Shown: one piece after another, positions 8,140-17,370 of the stretch | Layout of the letters: every line of letters starts with the position of its first letter | Numbering within the stretch: position 1 is the first letter of the stretch | Assembly: GCA_964462295.1 (NCBI GenBank) | Contig: CAYWXH010000003.1 | Span: 1 to 64,000, forward strand | Direction: 5' to 3' | DNA length: 64,000 nucleotides | DNA from: JALVIU01 sp964462295 | GTDB lineage: Bacteria > Atribacterota > JALVIU01 | Translations under genes and position numbers: made by a program | The notes under the pieces: generated by a model | Seen by the model: the letters and a program-made list of their open reading frames with translations, nothing else | Told to the model about the DNA's origin: nothing | Databases searched by the model: none

Positions 8140-9057
8140 TTATCTCCTTTTCTCTAAAACCTTTACAAGATATGTAACCATTTCATTGTATGGAGTGGCT
8201 ACACCTACCTCTTTTCCGTATTCTACTATTTTGCCATTTATAGTATCTATCTCTGTTTTTCTCTTTTTTGTGATATCTTGAAGCATGGAAGACATATTTT
8301 TTGCTGTTTTTTCAGCTACTTCAAGTGCATGTTTGTATACCTTCTCCTTATCTCTCTTTATCCCTTTTCTATCTGCCACATCTACTGCTTCACTAACAAG
8401 TCCCATCATAATCTTTTTTGTTTCTTCATAATTTAGTAATTCTCCATTTTTAATACCTGTTATGGCTGTAACAGGATTTATGGCAACATTTATGAAGAGT
8501 TTATCCCATACAAGACCTATTACATCATCTCTATAGTAAGTTGGAAGACCTGCCTTATTAAATATATCTACTATAGGAAGAACCCTCTCTTTTCCTATCT
8601 TTAATCCACCAATAAATGTATCTCCTTTACCTGCAAATCTTACCTTTCCTGGGCCTAAAAAGGTTCCCCCACATGTAGTTACCCCCAATAAGACCTTTTC
8701 TTCACCAACCACTTCTGCTATGGCCTCACCATTACCCAACCCATTTTGGAGTGTAAGGAATAGGGTGTCGCCTTTTACAAGCTCTTTTGCCTCTTCTGCT
8801 GCCTCTTTTGTCACAGTAGATTTTACAAAAATTATGATAAGATCCATTTTCGGCAGACCTTTTGGAGATGTGGCGGTATTTATCCCATGGATAACCTTTG
8901 TACTTCCATCAGGGAGTTCTATAGAGAGGCCATTTTTTTTGATTTCATCCATATGCTCCTTGTATATATCTATAAATGTAACATCTTCTCCTGCCTCTTT
9001 AAGGTGTCCTCCAAAGATGCTTCCCATTGCACCTGCGCCAATAACCGCAATTTTCAT
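8140..9057 (-). CDS. panE: 2-dehydropantoate 2-reductase (ketopantoate reductase)
   Basis: Reduces 2-dehydropantoate to pantoate with NADPH, the second step of pantothenate and CoA synthesis. At 305 residues it has the usual family length. The dinucleotide-binding motif GAGAMG is at 7-12; the substrate-site VWDKLFINVAINP segment near 185-197 carries the conserved lysine and asparagine; the C-terminal domain is helical. It follows panB directly with GGAGAG before the ATG, which ties it to that pathway rather than to another ApbA-type reductase. Confidence 0.92.
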   Translation of the reverse strand: MKIAVIGAGAMGSIFGGHLKEAGEDVTFIDIYKEHMDEIKKNGLSIELPDGSTKVIHGINTATSPKGLPKMDLIIIFVKSTVTKEAAEEAKELVKGDTLFLTLQNGLGNGEAIAEVVGEEKVLLGVTTCGGTFLGPGKVRFAGKGDTFIGGLKIGKERVLPIVDIFNKAGLPTYYRDDVIGLVWDKLFINVAINPVTAITGIKNGELLNYEETKKIMMGLVSEAVDVADRKGIKRDKEKVYKHALEVAEKTAKNMSSMLQDITKKRKTEIDTINGKIVEYGKEVGVATPYNEMVTYLVKVLEKRR

Positions 9058-9072
9058 AGGAATCTCTCCTTT

Positions 9073-9927
9073 TTAAAACTCTTTTGCAATTTCTTCAAAC
9101 ATCTTCTCTGTCTCTTCAGATACCTCATAACTATACTCTTCAGTTGGAAAACCTACCTCTTCCACTTCATTTCTATATTTTACAAGTGCATCTATGATCT
9201 GTTTTCTGATATCTGCGTAAACTTTGACAAATTTTGGTCTAAATTTATCAAAAACACCTAACATATCATGGGTTACAAGTACCTGACCATCACAATACGG
9301 GCCAGCTCCTATGCCTATTGTAGGAATTTTTACCTTTTCTGTTACAATTTTTGCAAGTTTTGAAGGAACCGCCTCAAGGATAAGTGCAAATGCTCCTGCC
9401 TCTTCTAAGGCTATAGCATCTTTTATAAGTTGCCTTGCACTTTCTATATCTTTTCCCTGTACCCTAAACCCACCTAATTGGGAGGCAGATTGGGGCGTAA
9501 GTCCTATATGGCCCATTACGGGGATGCCTGCCCTCGTAATACCATATACCATATCTGCCATTCTCTCTCCACCTTCAAGCTTTACACTATCAACCCCACC
9601 CTCTTTCATAATACGACCTGCATTGTATATGGCATCTCTTACACTTGTTTGATAACTTAAGAATGGCATATCTCCTACTACATGAGAAGTTGTGTTTCCC
9701 CTCATAACAGCCTTACAATGATATATTGTTTCATCAACTGTTACAGGGACAGTACTTGTAAGCCCTTGAAATACCATTGCAAGAGAATCACCTACAAGAA
9801 TAATATCTATCTCTGCTTCATTTACCATTTGAGAGATGGGATAATCATATGCAGTAAGCATTGTGATCTTTTTCCCTTCTTCCTTTTTTTTCTTAAGATA
9901 TGGAATGGTAACCTTTTTTTTGGCCAT
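9073..9927 (-). CDS. panB: 3-methyl-2-oxobutanoate hydroxymethyltransferase
   Basis: Makes ketopantoate from 2-oxoisovalerate and methylene-tetrahydrofolate, the first committed step to pantothenate. 284 residues. Family motifs: TMLTAYDYPISQ near 22-33, LVGDSLAMV with the Mg-binding aspartate, GHIGLTPQSA near 130, and GIGAGPYCDGQVLV near 195. ATG 9927 is chosen since AAGGAGG stands seven bases upstream; the earlier in-frame start lies beyond that site. 2-oxoisovalerate is also the valine-derived substrate of the ferredoxin oxidoreductase encoded at 45-48 kb. panC is not in the window. Confidence 0.94.
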   Translation of the reverse strand: MAKKKVTIPYLKKKKEEGKKITMLTAYDYPISQMVNEAEIDIILVGDSLAMVFQGLTSTVPVTVDETIYHCKAVMRGNTTSHVVGDMPFLSYQTSVRDAIYNAGRIMKEGGVDSVKLEGGERMADMVYGITRAGIPVMGHIGLTPQSASQLGGFRVQGKDIESARQLIKDAIALEEAGAFALILEAVPSKLAKIVTEKVKIPTIGIGAGPYCDGQVLVTHDMLGVFDKFRPKFVKVYADIRKQIIDALVKYRNEVEEVGFPTEEYSYEVSEETEKMFEEIAKEF

Positions 9928-9937
9928 TTTTTCCTCC

Positions 9938-10657
9938 TTATTCACTTATTATATTTTTAAATTCAGAAGTAGTTGGAATTACATAATCTGGCCTTATTCC
10001 ATCTACGATAAATTTTTCATCCGGGGGTGTTCCAACAAGCACTGTAGTCATATCAAATTTCTTTGCCCCGATTATATCTTTCCAATAATTATCACCTATG
10101 TATATGGCTTTTTCCCCAGAGACCCCTGCTTTATTTAATGCCTTTTGAAATATTTCTGGGTTAGGTTTATATGCCCTTACCTCTTCTGATGTTGTGATAG
10201 AATCAAATATGTCTTTAATTCCAAAAATATTTAATTGGAATTCCATATAATCATTATCTATATCTGAAATAATGCCTATATGCTTACCCTTTTCTTTTAA
10301 AAATTTTAGTAGATCTACCACACCTGGATAGAGGTCTACAAATTTTTCATGATATTTAAAGTATATCTCTCTTATCCACCCAAAATCTAGTTCAATATTG
10401 GGAGCGTACTCAGAAAATAACTTGTAGAGACTTCTCTTTAGGGCATCCCATGTAGTTATAAAACTCTCTTTGTTTATCTCCTCTACAAGGTACTCATAAT
10501 GTGCATCTAATGCCTTTTCTGCACTAATAGGAATCCCATATCTTAAGATAATCTCTTGAAGAATTTCAAGATGAGCCCTCCTATCTTTATCTGCATCTAT
10601 TAATGTACCTCCAAGGTCGAAGAATATTGCCTCGTAATTATCAAGCTTTATTGACAT
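9938..10657 (-). CDS. HAD-superfamily hydrolase
   Basis: A 239-residue haloacid-dehalogenase-fold phosphatase, subfamily IA with an alpha-helical cap. Motif I reads FDLGGTL with the nucleophile D14; the usual second aspartate is replaced by glycine (G16), as in some uncharacterised branches. Motif II is the ISD stretch near 134-137, motif III the lysine in YKPNPEIF, and motif IV YIGDNYWKDI. First gene of the pan operon, with AGGAGGT before its ATG and a promoter just upstream. It could serve pantothenate metabolism, but substrate is unknown. Confidence 0.87.
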   Translation of the reverse strand: MSIKLDNYEAIFFDLGGTLIDADKDRRAHLEILQEIILRYGIPISAEKALDAHYEYLVEEINKESFITTWDALKRSLYKLFSEYAPNIELDFGWIREIYFKYHEKFVDLYPGVVDLLKFLKEKGKHIGIISDIDNDYMEFQLNIFGIKDIFDSITTSEEVRAYKPNPEIFQKALNKAGVSGEKAIYIGDNYWKDIIGAKKFDMTTVLVGTPPDEKFIVDGIRPDYVIPTTSEFKNIISE

Positions 10658-10686
10658 CCCAACCTCCTTAACACTCTTTTGCCATC

Positions 10687-10715
10687 ATTATAGCATAGGG
10701 AGGTGAGATTTTCTA
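10687..10715 (-). promoter_or_regulatory. Promoter of the HAD-panB-panE-NIF3 operon
   Basis: On the minus strand TAGAAA (10715-10710), 17-base spacer, TATAAT (10692-10687), about 30 bases before the ATG at 10657. The only good promoter upstream of these four closely spaced genes. Confidence 0.6.
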
Positions 10716-10749
10716 TAAAATTTTTTAAAAAATTTATTCCACTCTTCTA

Positions 10750-10778
10750 TTTTCAAGATAGATTTTTTGTGGTATTAT
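10750..10778 (+). promoter_or_regulatory. Possible promoter of the PEGA gene pair
   Basis: TTTTCA (10750-10755), 17-base spacer, TATTAT (10773-10778). A weak match in an AT-rich stretch; the transcript would carry AGGAGGAG before the ATG at 10822. Confidence 0.35.
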
Positions 10779-10821
10779 ATATTAAATTAAAGAATAATAT
10801 TTATGTCAGGAGGAGATCGTT

Positions 10822-12057
10822 ATGGATAAGGTAAAGTATATATTATTGATATTTCTAATTTTTATCCTGACTTTTTCATTTAATGCTTTTGCAATTGGTT
10901 TTTTTAAGATTCAGGAGCCCGTATATGTAAACCCCATTAATGTAGGGAAACTTGTCACAGCAAGCCCCCCTCTAAAACCTCTTCCCGGTATCGCAATAAA
11001 AAAGGAGGACCTTCCTATAAAGATAGATATTCCTTCTACCTCTTTTTTAAATATTTGGTTAGATAGGGCGCCTGGGGCTGTCTATATGCCAGGGGAAGAG
11101 ATGACTGTTTATTTCATGGTAAAAAGAGACAGTTATGTATTAATTTACGATATTGATGCTAATGGAAAGGCAAGGCTAATATTCCCTAATATGTACATAC
11201 GGGATAATTTTTTAAAGGCAGGGAATGTTTATGCTATCCCTCTTCCCAATTGGTTCAAGCTGAGGGTTACACCACCTTTGGGAAAAGAGTATCTGCAAGG
11301 TTTTGCATCTGCCAGGGGAAATCTTCTAAGTGCCAAGGAAAAAAGACTTATAAAAACAGGGGTAGTTCCTGTGACTGATGTAAGGGTCCTTACAAGAAAA
11401 TTTAATCTACTTTTGGACCCTATGAATGAGAAAGATTGGTCAAGTGCAGTTGTTTATTTCCAAGTAGGGCTTCCTCAAAATATGCCTAAGGAAAATGTTA
11501 AAACCGTAGTCCCTGCACCTTCACCTCAAAAGATAGGAACTCAAACTACCCAAGGGGCACCTGTAATTGTGGTCACCCCTACTATGCAGGGCACCCAACA
11601 GAATGGTTTTACACAAATCCCAGAACCTCTAGGGGGTATCTCTATATCATCCATACCTCAAGGTGCCAATGTATTTTTAGATGGGATGAGAAAAGGTATT
11701 ACCCCTATTACATTAGAAAACATTAAAGCAGGCGCACATAAGATAAAGATAGAACTTGGGGGATACGAAACCCTAGAGGAGAATGTTTATGTGCCAGAGG
11801 GAAAGATCACCTCTGTTGTTTATTCTCTTGTCCCTGTAAAAAAGGTGGGTTATGTCTTTATAATTGATGCCGTAAAAGGTGCAAAAGTCTATGTGGATGG
11901 GAAGTATAAAGGGCATATTCCTCAGAGTGGAAACCTAAAAATAGCCTTAAAACCAGGATATCACAATATTACTTTGATGAAAGAGGGTTATAACACTTGG
12001 ACAAGAGGGGTAAATATTTCTGCAGAGCAAACAGTTTATATTTTCCCGAATTCTTAA
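10822..12057 (+). CDS. Secreted DUF4384 protein with two PEGA repeats
   Basis: A 411-residue exported protein. Residues 1-24 form a signal peptide ending FNAFA. A DUF4384-like domain covers about 55-145 (MPGEEMTVYFMVKRDSYV is typical). A Pro/Gln/Thr-rich linker follows at about 225-265, then two PEGA domains at about 270-325 (GANVFLDGMRKGITPITLEN) and 340-405 (GAKVYVDGKYKG). PEGA repeats are small beta folds often found on surface or envelope proteins. It is followed 20 bases later by another PEGA protein, so both may build an envelope layer. Function unknown. Confidence 0.82.
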   Translation: MDKVKYILLIFLIFILTFSFNAFAIGFFKIQEPVYVNPINVGKLVTASPPLKPLPGIAIKKEDLPIKIDIPSTSFLNIWLDRAPGAVYMPGEEMTVYFMVKRDSYVLIYDIDANGKARLIFPNMYIRDNFLKAGNVYAIPLPNWFKLRVTPPLGKEYLQGFASARGNLLSAKEKRLIKTGVVPVTDVRVLTRKFNLLLDPMNEKDWSSAVVYFQVGLPQNMPKENVKTVVPAPSPQKIGTQTTQGAPVIVVTPTMQGTQQNGFTQIPEPLGGISISSIPQGANVFLDGMRKGITPITLENIKAGAHKIKIELGGYETLEENVYVPEGKITSVVYSLVPVKKVGYVFIIDAVKGAKVYVDGKYKGHIPQSGNLKIALKPGYHNITLMKEGYNTWTRGVNISAEQTVYIFPNS

Positions 12058-12077
12058 TTTTTTAAGGGGGTGTTAAT

Positions 12078-12683
12078 ATGAAAAAAGGATGGTTGTTTTT
12101 TCTTGTTTTAGGTTTAGTTTTTTTAAACATAACTGCCTTGGCTACAGAGACTGTAGTAGTTCCTTCAGGTTCTGTCTCTTATGGTGCAATATCTCTTACC
12201 CAGGTACCTGTGGGGGCAAAGGTATATCTTGATGGTGCCTATATTGGGACTACCCCAATTACTGTAGGTAATGTAATGGTGGGCACTCATCATCTTACAG
12301 TGGAACTTCCCGGTTATGAACCCTACATCGCATATATCTATGTACCTGTAAATACAGTTGTAAATTATGTGTATCCATCTCAGATTGTATATGTCCCTAT
12401 AACCTCTACCCAAGTGCTTTATCCACAGGTAGTTGTTGGTTCTCCTGGGGTTGTAAGGGTAGAGCAATTTATGGCATATGTTACGATAGAATCTGCCCCA
12501 CCATCTGCACAGGTCTATATGGATGGATTTTTTAGGGGACTTACTGATAAAAATGGGAAATTAACTGTAGGAGTTGTATCTGCAGGAACACATCAGATAG
12601 TAGTAATAAAGGATGGAAATATAAAATGGCAGGGGTTTGTAACACTTCAGCCAGGAAATAAGATTACACTACACATAAAATAA
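12078..12683 (+). CDS. Secreted PEGA-domain protein
   Basis: A 201-residue exported protein with a signal peptide (residues 1-23, ending ITALA) and two PEGA units at about 35-90 (GAKVYLDGAYIGTTPITVGN) and 133-195 (SAQVYMDGFFRG). It has no enzymatic domain. It shares its second half architecture with the preceding gene and probably arose by duplication. GGGGGTG precedes the ATG. Likely an extracytoplasmic structural or binding protein; partner unknown. Confidence 0.82.
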   Translation: MKKGWLFFLVLGLVFLNITALATETVVVPSGSVSYGAISLTQVPVGAKVYLDGAYIGTTPITVGNVMVGTHHLTVELPGYEPYIAYIYVPVNTVVNYVYPSQIVYVPITSTQVLYPQVVVGSPGVVRVEQFMAYVTIESAPPSAQVYMDGFFRGLTDKNGKLTVGVVSAGTHQIVVIKDGNIKWQGFVTLQPGNKITLHIK

Positions 12684-12714
12684 AAATTTAATATTGAGAA
12701 AGGGGATGGTTAAA

Positions 12715-12906
12715 ATGCGAAACGAAAAAGGACTTTGTCAGGTGTGTAGGCATGTTGATAGGGAGCTTATGGAAAAAGAAGGGGTATATAAGTGTCTTAT
12801 TACCCAAAAAATAAGGAAAAATCCTGTTGACCAATGTGATTGGTTTTATCCTTCTCACTTGACAGAGTCTCATGAAAATGTAAAGGAAGAGAGCTTAGGG
12901 AATTAA
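12715..12906 (+). CDS. Small four-cysteine protein, unknown
   Basis: A 63-residue protein. Four cysteines, C8, C11, C27 and C41, make a CxxC-C-C pattern able to bind zinc or an iron-sulfur cluster. I use ATG 12715 with AAGGGGAT upstream; a TTG at 12694 would add seven residues. The stop precedes the rnhC start codon by two bases, so the two are co-translated. I do not recognise the family. It is co-oriented with its neighbours and has ordinary codon use for the window. Confidence 0.65.
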   Translation: MRNEKGLCQVCRHVDRELMEKEGVYKCLITQKIRKNPVDQCDWFYPSHLTESHENVKEESLGN

Positions 12907-12908
12907 GT

Positions 12909-13751
12909 TTGAATATTTCTTTAGATTTCCCTTTAAAATATAAAGATAGGCTGTTCTTATGGTTGAAAAATAGGCACTTTTCATTTAAAAATTTAGAGTA
13001 TGCCTTTTTCAAGGCAGAAAAGGATGGTATAAGTTTAATCCTTTACAAAAGTGGAAAGCTGCTTATTCAGGGCAAAGAGTCAGAAGCCCTTTATAATGAT
13101 ATAAGAGATAAATTTTTTAAGATGAAAGAATCTACATGGATGGGGACTGATGAGGCAGGAAAGGGAGATTATTTCGGTCCATTGGTAGTAGCAGGGGTTA
13201 TTGTACAGCCTAAAGATGAGAGCAATCTTTTGAAAATAGGGATAAAGGATAGTAAGAGATTAAGCCCTGCTAAGATAGAAGAGCTAGCAGGGCTTATAAA
13301 AAAGAATTTTTTATTCAAGATATTAATAATCAAACCCGAAGAATACAACCGCATATACGAAGAAAAGAAGAATTTGAATCATATACTCAGTGATGCTCAT
13401 ATAAAAGTGATAAAGAGTCTTTCTGAGAGATACCCTGTAAATAGAGTAGTTGTGGATAAATTTTCAAAAAAATCTGGTATTCCCGAGTATTTTAAAAATA
13501 AGATAGAGATAGAGGAGGTCGTAGGGGGAGAGAGGGATGTGGCATGTGCAGCATCCTCTATTCTTGCACGATGTGCCTTCGAAAAAGAGATGAGAGAAAT
13601 GAGTGCTAAGTATCAGTTTGAATTTCCAAAAGGTGCTGGCAAGAAAGTAAGAGAGGCGCTCTCTCTATTTTTAGATAGATTTTCTAAAGAGGAGTTAGGA
13701 AAAGTTGCAAAACTCCATTTTAAGTTGACAAAAGAGGTGTTTAATGGATAA
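12909..13751 (+). CDS. rnhC: Ribonuclease HIII
   Basis: Cleaves RNA in RNA-DNA hybrids. 280 residues: an N-terminal TBP-like substrate-binding domain (about 1-70) marks type HIII rather than HII, followed by the RNase H fold with GTDEAGKGDYFGP (D81, E82), VVVDKF (D183) and GGERDVACAASSILAR (about 206-221). The start is TTG 12909, two bases after the previous stop, with AGGGAA upstream. It overlaps the next ORF by 8 bases. The AGOG glycosylase and RecN are the other DNA-maintenance genes here. Confidence 0.93.
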   Translation: MNISLDFPLKYKDRLFLWLKNRHFSFKNLEYAFFKAEKDGISLILYKSGKLLIQGKESEALYNDIRDKFFKMKESTWMGTDEAGKGDYFGPLVVAGVIVQPKDESNLLKIGIKDSKRLSPAKIEELAGLIKKNFLFKILIIKPEEYNRIYEEKKNLNHILSDAHIKVIKSLSERYPVNRVVVDKFSKKSGIPEYFKNKIEIEEVVGGERDVACAASSILARCAFEKEMREMSAKYQFEFPKGAGKKVREALSLFLDRFSKEELGKVAKLHFKLTKEVFNG

Positions 13752-13986
13752 AGAGGATTATGTCCTTATTTATGAGGCATGGGGAGAGGAGGAGGAAAAA
13801 GTAATTGAGGGACTTTTGAGGGCAAATGGTATTAAGGTATTTGTAAAATCACATATAACACCCCTTACCCATCCTTTTACGGTGAATGGATTAGGAAGTT
13901 TTAAAATTATGGTAAAAAGTGAAGATAAAGAGTTGGCAGAGGCTATTTTGAAAGAGAAAATAGAGAATAAAAATGGAGGTGAATAG
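13744..13986 (+). CDS. DUF2007-type putative signal-transducing protein
   Basis: An 80-residue protein resembling DUF2007 (GlnB-like small fold). It begins with the typical strand VLIYEAWGEEEEKVIEGLLRANGI and ends with a DKELAEAILKE helix. Ligand and partner are unknown for the family. It is embedded between rnhC (8-base overlap) and lemA (directly abutting), so all three are translated from one mRNA. Confidence 0.75.
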   Translation: MDKEDYVLIYEAWGEEEEKVIEGLLRANGIKVFVKSHITPLTHPFTVNGLGSFKIMVKSEDKELAEAILKEKIENKNGGE

Positions 13987-14526
13987 ATGGTATATCTTAT
14001 TATATTAGCTATTGTTATACTTTATGTTATATTTACTTACAATAAATTAATCGTACTTAGAAACAGGGTAAAGAATGCATGGGCACAAGTACTTGTGCAG
14101 CTTAAGAGAAGGGCAGATCTTATCCCAAATTTGGTAGAGACGGTGAAGGGGTATGCCTCTCATGAAAAGACTGTTTTTGAAAATGTTACAAAGGCAAGAA
14201 CTCAGTTTCTCTCTGCTACTACACCCACGGAACAGATGGAAGCAAGTAATATGCTTACAGGGGCATTGAGAACCCTTTTTGCAGTGGCTGAGAACTATCC
14301 ACAACTTAAGGCAAATGAGAATTTTCTAAAACTTCAAGAAGACCTAACAGATACAGAAAACAAGATTGCATTTTCTCGTGAGTTTTACAATGATACAGTA
14401 ATGAAATATAACAATGCTATTCAGATGTTCCCTGCTAACCTTTTGGCTGGAATGTTTGGTTTTCAACCTGAAAAACTATTTGAGATACCCGAGGAGGATA
14501 GGGAGCCCGTTAAGGTTCAATTTTGA
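13987..14526 (+). CDS. lemA: LemA-family membrane protein
   Basis: A 179-residue LemA protein: one N-terminal transmembrane helix (about 2-20) then a long helical bundle facing outward. The family signature [20 protein letters not shown] followed by [15 protein letters not shown] is clear at about 27-62, and [10 protein letters not shown] and [13 protein letters not shown] mark the C-terminal half. Function in bacteria is unclear. Usually it is followed by a TPM-domain or M48 gene; here it is followed by a radical SAM gene, with its TGA overlapping that ATG. Confidence 0.92.
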   Translation: MVYLIILAIVILYVIFTYNKLIVLRNRVKNAWAQVLVQLKRRADLIPNLVETVKGYASHEKTVFENVTKARTQFLSATTPTEQMEASNMLTGALRTLFAVAENYPQLKANENFLKLQEDLTDTENKIAFSREFYNDTVMKYNNAIQMFPANLLAGMFGFQPEKLFEIPEEDREPVKVQF

Positions 14527-16199
14527 TGAATCCTGTTCAGAAATCTTTTGAAAAACGAGTCAAAGGAGAAGAGGGCCTTTTTGGAAATGTCTATGGGAAA
14601 AGGCTCTCTTTTTTGATTTCTTATCCAAATTATTACAATATTGGTATGGCAAATCTTGGATTTCAATCCATATATTATACCTTATTAAGGGATGAGCGGA
14701 TTTTAGTTGATCGAGCCTTTTTGCCATACCCTGATGAGGAAGATTACCTAAAGAGGACGAACACCCCTCTCTTTTCTTATACCACTTATATGTCTCTTCA
14801 AGATTTCGATATAGTTGCCTTTTCTATATCTTTTGAACCCGATTATCTTAATTTTATAAAAATGTTAGACCTTTCTGGCATACCTCTCTATGCAAAAGAT
14901 AGGGGGAAAGAGTCTCCTCTTATAATAGTGGGAGGGGTTGCCCCAAGTGCCAACCCATTGCCTATAAAGCCTTTTGCAGATATATTTGTTATAGGCGAGG
15001 GAGAAGAGATTATACATGATATTATAGACCTTGTTATTCATGAAAAAGAGAGAGAATCTATCCTTAGGATTCTTTCAAAATGGAGAGGAATCTATGTCCC
15101 GAAATATCCAGTACATAGGGTAGAGAGGTTATGGGTTGAAGATGTAGATAAATATCCTTCAGAGAGTGTGCTTTATTCTAAAGAACAAGAGTTTCCTGAT
15201 ATGCATCTTATAGAGATAGGCAGGGGTTGTGGAAGGGGCTGTAGGTTTTGTATGGCAGGTTATATATATAGACCTGTGCGAAACAGAGGATATGATGTTA
15301 TAATGGAATCTGCAAAGCGTGGTAGTAGGTATAGAAAAAAGGTCGGGCTTGTAAGTCCAAGTGTATCGGATCATCCTGAAATACTTGATATACTTAGAGG
15401 TATCTTAGATATGGGATTAGGTATAGGGATCTCATCTCTTAGGTCAGATTCTGCAACAAGAGAGCTCTTTGGCCTTTTGAAAAGAGGTGGTTTGAGGACT
15501 ATCACCCTTGCCCCTGAAGTGGGGACAGATAAGATGAGAGAGGTTATTAATAAAAATATATACCCTGATCTGCTTTTTGAAAAAATAGGGGATGCCATAT
15601 CTGAGGGAATAAAGAGTGTTAAGCTTTATTTTTTGGTAGGCCTACCCGAAGAAACTGATGATGATATAGAAGGGATAGTGGGGCTTATAGAAGATTTGCT
15701 TTCCCAATTTAAATCCCTTAGAGAGCTTATTATCAGTATAAATCCCTTTATTCCAAAACCTCATACCCCATTTGAAGTTTTTCCTCAAGAACGAGAAGAT
15801 GTGGTAAATAGGCGTCTTTTATATATTGAAAATACTTTGAGAAAGAGGTATAATCGAATTAAAATTCTTCCTCGAGAGATTAAGTATTATGTATTACAGG
15901 GACTGCTTTCTCGGGGAGGAGAAGAGATTGCTCCTTTCCTTCCAGAGATAGCCAGAAAAGGTCCCAGAAGGTTTAAGAAGATAGTTCCTTATGAACTAAT
16001 AGAAAAAACTATCTTTTCTCCTTTAAAGGAGGAAGATCTGCCATGGAGGATTATTGATACAATGGTAAGCCCTTCATATCTTGCAAGAGAAAGGAAATTA
16101 ATGAAAAAGAGAAGATTTACCCCACCATGCCCACCACAGGGGTGTACTATGTGTGGAGTTTGTCAAGAGAGAGGAGGAATTTATGAAAGATTTGGATGA
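14526..16199 (+). CDS. B12-binding-type radical SAM protein (TIGR03960-like)
   Basis: A 557-residue radical SAM protein. An N-terminal cobalamin-binding-like domain (about 20-190) lacks an obvious DxHxxG motif. The cluster motif RGCGRGCRFC gives C235, C239, C242. The C-terminus holds another cysteine set, CPPQGCTMCGVC, spanning about 534-545. It looks like the TIGR03960 group, often fused or adjacent to a DUF2344 domain and rng/rplU; none of these is present here. Substrate unknown. ATG 14526 overlaps the lemA stop; the 3' end overlaps the next gene by 17 bases. Confidence 0.85.
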   Translation: MNPVQKSFEKRVKGEEGLFGNVYGKRLSFLISYPNYYNIGMANLGFQSIYYTLLRDERILVDRAFLPYPDEEDYLKRTNTPLFSYTTYMSLQDFDIVAFSISFEPDYLNFIKMLDLSGIPLYAKDRGKESPLIIVGGVAPSANPLPIKPFADIFVIGEGEEIIHDIIDLVIHEKERESILRILSKWRGIYVPKYPVHRVERLWVEDVDKYPSESVLYSKEQEFPDMHLIEIGRGCGRGCRFCMAGYIYRPVRNRGYDVIMESAKRGSRYRKKVGLVSPSVSDHPEILDILRGILDMGLGIGISSLRSDSATRELFGLLKRGGLRTITLAPEVGTDKMREVINKNIYPDLLFEKIGDAISEGIKSVKLYFLVGLPEETDDDIEGIVGLIEDLLSQFKSLRELIISINPFIPKPHTPFEVFPQEREDVVNRRLLYIENTLRKRYNRIKILPREIKYYVLQGLLSRGGEEIAPFLPEIARKGPRRFKKIVPYELIEKTIFSPLKEEDLPWRIIDTMVSPSYLARERKLMKKRRFTPPCPPQGCTMCGVCQERGGIYERFG

Positions 16200-17370
16200 A
16201 ATATTAAAGATTGCAATAATTACCATTATTGGAAAGCTTGGTGCTGCATGGTCACTTTCTTTTTCTATGCCTACTGTTATTGGGTTTTTGGCCGTAGGTT
16301 TTATCCTTGGCCCCTCTGTATTGGGTATAATTCATGCCGATAAGGTTATTCATACTATGTCTGATATAGGTGTGATTATAATCCTTTTTCTTGCGGGAAT
16401 GGAGACAGACCTTGACCAGCTTAAAAGACAGGCGAAAGATGCCCTTCTTGCAGCTACTGGTGGTGTAACTTTGCCATTTGTGTTTGCTTTATTAATTTTA
16501 CCCTTTGTAAAATACTCTTTTACTCAAAGTCTCCTTATGGGTACGGTGCTTACCGCAACAAGTGTAAGTATCTCTGTACAGGTTCTTGCTGAGATGAAAA
16601 AGTTAAGGTCAAAGGAGGGTGCTACAATTTTAGGTGCAGCCATTGCAGATGATGTAATGGGAATTCTTATCCTGACTTTTGTTATAACTTTTATAGGAGA
16701 AGAAGGGAAAAATCCATATTTTTCTTTCATATACATACTTATATATTTTATCCTGGGATTTTATCTTGGTAAGAAATTCCTTCCATATTTCTTTAAATGG
16801 ACTTCCCGTTTTAAGCTAAAATATATGATACCTACCATGGCTATTGGTATTATGTTTTTTTATGCATGGCTTGCCCATCATCTTGGTGCTGCATATATTA
16901 CAGGGGCATATCTTGCGGGATTGGTTCTTGGTACTACGCATTATCGTCAGGTTATTCATGAGATAGCAGATATATTGGGTGCAGACTTTTTTTCTATCAT
17001 GTTTTTTGTAACTATAGGGCTTGAGGCTGATATCAAAGATTTTAGATGGGCTTCTATAATTGATCTTGTCATTATTTTATCCATAGCTATTTTTGGTAAA
17101 CTTATAGGTTCAGGTGGAGGAGTTTTTATATTAGGTTATAAACCTATAGAGGCCATTAGGGTAGGTGTGGGTATGATCCCAAGGGGAGAAGTTGCCCTTG
17201 TGGTTGCCGCTATGGCTCTAAGATATAATATTTTTAACAGTTATCAGTTTTCTTCTGTAGTGGCTACAGTGCTTATAACTGCATTTCTTACTCCTATACT
17301 GCTTAAAAAAGTCTTTTCTTCAGAGGATATGGGTAACTTGCGAGGGAAGAGAGGTATTAAAAAATCTTAA
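16183..17370 (+). CDS. CPA2-family cation:proton antiporter
   Basis: A 395-residue inner-membrane antiporter of the Kef/NapA type with about 12-13 hydrophobic helices. The core motifs TATSVSIS near 125 and AIADDVMGILI near 154 are the discontinuous-helix and DD sites of electrogenic CPA2 exchangers. No RCK/TrkA-N regulatory domain follows, so Na+/H+ or K+/H+ exchange without nucleotide gating is likely. I chose ATG 16183 since GAGAGGAGG precedes it. Its 3' end overlaps the convergent NhaD-like gene by 14 bases; both may take part in ion homeostasis. Confidence 0.88.
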   Translation: MKDLDEILKIAIITIIGKLGAAWSLSFSMPTVIGFLAVGFILGPSVLGIIHADKVIHTMSDIGVIIILFLAGMETDLDQLKRQAKDALLAATGGVTLPFVFALLILPFVKYSFTQSLLMGTVLTATSVSISVQVLAEMKKLRSKEGATILGAAIADDVMGILILTFVITFIGEEGKNPYFSFIYILIYFILGFYLGKKFLPYFFKWTSRFKLKYMIPTMAIGIMFFYAWLAHHLGAAYITGAYLAGLVLGTTHYRQVIHEIADILGADFFSIMFFVTIGLEADIKDFRWASIIDLVIILSIAIFGKLIGSGGGVFILGYKPIEAIRVGVGMIPRGEVALVVAAMALRYNIFNSYQFSSVVATVLITAFLTPILLKKVFSSEDMGNLRGKRGIKKS

